A DNA stretch of 7,573 nucleotides from positions 1 through 7,573 of the forward strand of contig DVJG01000078.1 of the NCBI GenBank assembly GCA_018710805.1, in the 5' to 3' direction. This document shows positions 5,439 to 7,573 of the stretch, one piece after another. A program made the translations under genes and the position numbers. The DNA comes from Candidatus Faecousia faecipullorum (GTDB lineage: Bacteria > Bacillota > Clostridia > Oscillospirales > Oscillospiraceae). The notes below the pieces were generated by a model. It saw only the letters and a list, made by a program, of their open reading frames with translations. It did not search any database and was not told the origin of the DNA. The first letter of the stretch is position 1; each line of letters starts with the position of its first letter.

Positions 5439-6233
5439 CTATGCTTTTTTGGAGATGGACCAGATGTTTCTGATCTGGCCTTCCAGTTCTTCGTAGGTCC
5501 ACAGTTTTGCGGAGCGCTCCTTGCTGTTGGGGTCATTGACCCGGAAGGCGCCGTCTTCCACGCCGGATAGGACGATGTAGTGACCGGAACTGGTAAAATC
5601 TCCGGCCCGGAGGGCTAAAATCACCGGGCTGCCGGCCTCCAGAGCCGAGACAATCTTCTTTTTCACCAGGGGAAGCTCCGTGGCGGTAAGGCCCAGCTTT
5701 TCCGCACCCTCGCTGATGAGGGTCCAGGAGGAGCCCAGGCCTGCCTCATAGTAGCCGTTTCTCTGGGCGAACTTCGCCACCTGGTCCGGGGTCATGTGGG
5801 GGTTTCCTGTCAGGAAATACCCCGCCATGGCAAGACAGGTGGGGCCGCAGCCGGCCACGGCAATACAGGAAGAACCGTACTTTTCATATCCCCACATGGG
5901 GTCCCACTGGAGGAAAAGGGGCACCGTGTCCGTGGGATAGGCGGCAAGGTCCACTTCCGGGGCCTGGTCCCGGAAGGGATAGTTCATGACAAAATCCCGG
6001 GTTTCGGGGTTATTCTCGTAGAGGTCCAATATGTACTGGGGGTATTCGCCTATGGAAATGCCGTGGCTTTCGGCAAATTCCTTTACCTCGTATTCCGCTT
6101 CGGTGTGGTCGGTCCAGCCGAAGCTTACGTCCCGGTAGAGGTTATACATGGGCTTTGCCCCCAGAATGACTGCGGCGGCCGCCAGCAGGGCGGCCACTGC
6201 CAGATAAATGCGTTTTTTTTCTTTTGTCTTCAT
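5439..6233 (-). CDS. Membrane-anchored C39-like cysteine peptidase
   Basis: This 264-residue protein has one N-terminal membrane segment (about 9-27) after a basic KTKEKKR start, so the rest should face outside the cell. The segment may be an uncleaved anchor; there is no lipobox. Residues 104-264 match the C39-like papain-fold domain (Peptidase_C39_2 type): Gln109 in LFLQWDPMW (oxyanion), Cys129 in GCGPTC (nucleophile), His218 in SSGHYIVL and Asp234 in VNDPNS. There is no ABC transporter domain, unlike true bacteriocin-exporting C39 peptidases, so a cell-wall or extracellular protein substrate is more likely, but it is unknown. Residues 30-100 are a charged, unassigned region. ATG 6233 has GGAAGG (6246-6241) seven bases upstream. 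The gene is monocistronic, convergent with spoIIE and divergent from rpsF. Its TAG stop abuts the 161-bp repeat. Confidence 0.85.
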   Translation of the reverse strand: MKTKEKKRIYLAVAALLAAAAVILGAKPMYNLYRDVSFGWTDHTEAEYEVKEFAESHGISIGEYPQYILDLYENNPETRDFVMNYPFRDQAPEVDLAAYPTDTVPLFLQWDPMWGYEKYGSSCIAVAGCGPTCLAMAGYFLTGNPHMTPDQVAKFAQRNGYYEAGLGSSWTLISEGAEKLGLTATELPLVKKKIVSALEAGSPVILALRAGDFTSSGHYIVLSGVEDGAFRVNDPNSKERSAKLWTYEELEGQIRNIWSISKKA

Positions 6234-6255
6234 ATCTGCACCTTCCTTTTGTGGC

Positions 6256-6271
6256 TGGGGACATTATAGCA
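6256..6271 (-). promoter_or_regulatory. Predicted extended -10 promoter of the C39-like peptidase gene
   Basis: On the minus strand TGC directly precedes a perfect TATAAT (6268-6263), forming an extended -10 element. No convincing -35 lies 17 bp upstream (GGACTT), which is usual for extended -10 promoters. The start of transcription near 6256 would give a leader of about 22 bases including the ribosome binding site. Confidence 0.6.
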
Positions 6272-6299
6272 TATCCTTTCTTAGGAAGTCCTTAGGATT

Positions 6300-6371
6300 T
6301 TCTTAATTTTTTATTATTTTTAAGGGAAAAGCCTATTGACATTTGCGGTAATTTCCGATAAAATAAATCAG
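6300..6371 (+). promoter_or_regulatory. Sigma-A promoter of the rpsF-ssb-rpsR operon with AT-rich upstream region
   Basis: A consensus -35 TTGACA (6336-6341) is followed after 17 bp by -10 TAAAAT (6359-6364, five of six). Transcription should start near G6371. The T- and A-rich run at about 6300-6325 upstream of the -35 may act as an UP element. This is the strongest promoter in the window, as expected for a ribosomal protein operon. Confidence 0.85.
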
Positions 6372-6416
6372 TCTGCCAATGGCAGAATCCTTGCTCCCGG
6401 CGGGTCCGGGGGCCAA
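6372..6416 (+). promoter_or_regulatory. Structured rpsF leader, candidate S6:S18 autoregulatory RNA
   Basis: Two hairpins occupy the leader. TCTGCC (6372-6377) pairs perfectly with GGCAGA (6381-6386) around a 3-base loop. TTGCTCCCGG (6391-6400) pairs with CCGGGGGCCAA (6406-6416) with one bulge and one G-U pair. The transcript would begin almost exactly at the first hairpin. Many bacteria have an rpsF leader structure that binds the S6:S18 complex and mimics its 16S rRNA site, with a required CCG. CCG triplets occur in the second hairpin, but I could not confirm the exact motif geometry. Confidence 0.45.
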
Positions 6417-6441
6417 AAGTCCAAAAGGAGGTGCAATCAAC

Positions 6442-6738
6442 ATGGCTAAGATCACCGGTAAGTATGAGGTGCTTTACATCATCGACCCCACCCTGGGCGA
6501 GGAAGGCACCGCAGCACTTGTGGAAAAGTTCAAGGCAATGGTGGAGGCGGAGGGTACTCTGACCAACATCGATGAGTGGGGCAAGCGTCGGCTGGCCTAC
6601 CCCGTCAATGACCTGAACGAGGGCTACTACGTTCTCATGAACTTCGAGTGCAAGCCCGAGTTCCCCGCAGAGCTGGAGCGCGTGATGAAGATTACTGAAG
6701 GCGTTATGCGCTGCCTGACCACCGCTGTGGAGGAGTAA
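6442..6738 (+). CDS. rpsF: 30S ribosomal protein bS6
   Basis: This 98-residue protein of the 30S platform binds 16S rRNA together with bS18, encoded two genes downstream. The family shows in YEVLYIIDP (8-16) and the signature WGKRRLAYP (46-54), with GYYVLMNFE (61-69) forming the next strand. Length is normal for the family. ATG 6442 has an ideal AAGGAGGTG (6425-6433) eight bases upstream. An in-frame ATG at 6379 lies in the loop of a leader hairpin with no binding site and is rejected. It is the first gene of the rpsF-ssb-rpsR operon and ends two bases before ssb. Confidence 0.97.
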   Translation: MAKITGKYEVLYIIDPTLGEEGTAALVEKFKAMVEAEGTLTNIDEWGKRRLAYPVNDLNEGYYVLMNFECKPEFPAELERVMKITEGVMRCLTTAVEE

Positions 6739-6740
6739 TC

Positions 6741-7241
6741 ATGCTCAACCACATCACCATCATGGGTCGTCTGACCCGTGACCCGGAACTGCGTCGCACC
6801 GGCAGCGGTGTGGCAGTGACCAGCTTCCGTGTGGCCGTCGATCGGGACTTCCAGCCCAAAGACGGCGGCGAGAGAAAAGCCGACTTCATCGACTGCGTCG
6901 CTTGGCGTCAGACCGGAGAGTTTATCTCCAAGTACTTCACCAAGGGCCGCATGATCGTGGTGGACGGCCGTCTCGAAATGCGGGACTGGACCGACAAGGA
7001 AGGCAATAAACGGACTTCCGCTGAAATCATCGTGGCAAATGCCTATTTCGGTGACAGCAAGCGGGACTCCGAGGGCGGAAACAGCTATGGCTCCGGCAGC
7101 TATGGCGGAAACAGCTACGGCGGCAATTCCTACGGAAACCCCGCACCCGCCCCCAGCTATGGCAGTTACGCCGCCCCTGGAGCGGCTCCTGCATCGGATT
7201 TTGCGATGCTGGAAGATGACGACGCCCAGCTGCCCTTCTAA
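6741..7241 (+). CDS. ssb: Single-stranded DNA-binding protein SSB
   Basis: This 166-residue protein coats single-stranded DNA in replication, recombination and repair and recruits partners through its C-terminal tip. Residues 1 to about 104 are the OB fold: LNHITIMGRLTRDPELR at the N terminus, ADFIDCVAW (47-55) and MIVVDGRLEMRDW (71-83). Residues 105-155 form a flexible linker with Gly-Asn-Ser-Tyr repeats and then a Pro/Ala/Ser-rich part. The tip is EDDDAQLPF, keeping the acidic residues and terminal Pro-Phe. ATG 6741 is preceded by GGAGGAG (6729-6735), which lies within the end of rpsF, so translation is probably coupled. It is the middle gene of the operon. Confidence 0.96.
   Translation: MLNHITIMGRLTRDPELRRTGSGVAVTSFRVAVDRDFQPKDGGERKADFIDCVAWRQTGEFISKYFTKGRMIVVDGRLEMRDWTDKEGNKRTSAEIIVANAYFGDSKRDSEGGNSYGSGSYGGNSYGGNSYGNPAPAPSYGSYAAPGAAPASDFAMLEDDDAQLPF
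7074..7136 (+). repeat. Gly-Asn-Ser-Tyr tandem repeats in the SSB linker
   Basis: Residues 112-132 of SSB comprise four short units ending SYG: GGNSYG, SGSYG, GGNSYG and GGNSYG. The DNA units vary at third codon positions, so the repeat is kept at protein level. Such low-complexity linkers are common in bacterial SSBs and vary in length through repeat slippage. Confidence 0.8.
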
Positions 7242-7281
7242 CAAAGAACTTTTCTACTAGACTTACAAGGAGGGAAAATCC

Positions 7282-7518
7282 ATGGCTAACGAACAGCGTA
7301 TGCGTCCCCGCAAGCGCAAGAAGGTTTGCGCTTTCTGCGTGGATAAGGTGACCAGCATCGATTATAAGGATACCGCTAAGCTCCGCCGTTACCTGTCCGA
7401 GCGCGGCAAGATTCTGCCCCGCCGTACCACCGGTACCTGCGCCGCCCATCAGCGTGACCTGACCACCGCCATCAAGCGCGCCCGTCAGATCGCTCTGCTG
7501 CCTTATGTCGCTGACTGA
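7282..7518 (+). CDS. rpsR: 30S ribosomal protein bS18 (zinc-motif form)
   Basis: This 78-residue protein pairs with bS6 on the 30S platform. A basic N terminus (RPRKRKK) is followed by VCAFCVDK, then [19 protein letters not shown] (26-44), and [10 protein letters not shown] (44-53) and HQRDL (56-60), all typical of bS18. Cys16, Cys19, Cys53 and His56 make a CxxC...CxxH set that could bind zinc, as in the Cys-containing form of this family. ATG 7282 has AAGGAGGG (7267-7274) seven bases upstream. It lies 40 bp after ssb and is the last gene of the operon, ending just before the terminator. Confidence 0.97.
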   Translation: MANEQRMRPRKRKKVCAFCVDKVTSIDYKDTAKLRRYLSERGKILPRRTTGTCAAHQRDLTTAIKRARQIALLPYVAD

Positions 7519-7529
7519 TTAAGGAAATT

Positions 7530-7568
7530 ACATCCCAAAAGCTTTCTGCGCTTTTGGGATGTTTTTCT
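7530..7568 (+). terminator. Intrinsic terminator of the rpsF-ssb-rpsR operon
   Basis: ACATCCCAAAAGC (7530-7542) and GCTTTTGGGATGT (7550-7562) form a perfect 13-bp stem with a 7-base loop, followed by a T-run (7562-7566, then CT). It begins 11 bases after the rpsR stop codon and should end the operon efficiently. Confidence 0.95.
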
Positions 7569-7573
7569 ATAAT

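Noticed and set aside
5439..6233. Bacteriocin-processing C39 transporter system
   Set aside because: Only the peptidase-like domain and one membrane anchor are present. There is no ABC ATPase or transporter domain and no small double-glycine leader peptide gene nearby.

Overview
The window looks like chromosome from a high-GC endospore-forming Clostridia, most likely the Oscillospiraceae/Ruminococcaceae group. Three things suggest this: the coding DNA is GC-rich while the spacers are AT-rich, strong AGGAGG-type ribosome binding sites are present, and there is a SpoIIE-type sporulation phosphatase beside the Firmicutes-style rpsF-ssb-rpsR operon. The lineage is an inference; no taxonomic marker was compared.

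Layout. Positions 1-169 hold no gene, but carry an 83-bp element with inverted-repeat ends (38-120) and a hairpin that contains the stop codon of the next gene. Positions 170-2954 are a four-gene minus-strand operon. In transcription order it encodes a CYTH-domain protein, a small lipoprotein, a DEDDh 3'-5' exonuclease and a PLP-dependent aminotransferase. The genes are tightly packed and the last two overlap by 7 bp. A promoter with a consensus -10 lies at 3151-3179. Positions 3304-5199 (plus strand) encode a compact SpoIIE: a multi-pass membrane part, a Cys-bearing linker and a PP2C phosphatase domain. Positions 5439-6233 (minus strand, convergent with spoIIE) encode a membrane-anchored C39-like cysteine peptidase. 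Positions 6336-7568 are a complete ribosomal/replication operon: consensus promoter, structured leader, rpsF, ssb, rpsR and a strong intrinsic terminator.

The most notable non-coding feature is a 161-bp imperfect palindrome present twice in the same orientation (2987-3147 and 5278-5438). The copies are about 93% identical, and spoIIE is the only gene between them. Copy 1 occupies nearly the whole predicted 5' leader of the four-gene operon. Copy 2 ends at the stop codon of the peptidase gene. The copies look like MITE-type elements mobilised in trans; no transposase is present here.

Functional view. SpoIIE would act at the division septum to activate the forespore sigma factor. The rpsF-ssb-rpsR operon links two ribosomal proteins, which bind next to each other in the 30S subunit, to the single-stranded DNA binding protein. 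The four-gene operon mixes unrelated housekeeping activities and no shared pathway is evident. No clearly new multi-gene system is visible; the novelty lies in the repeats and where they sit.
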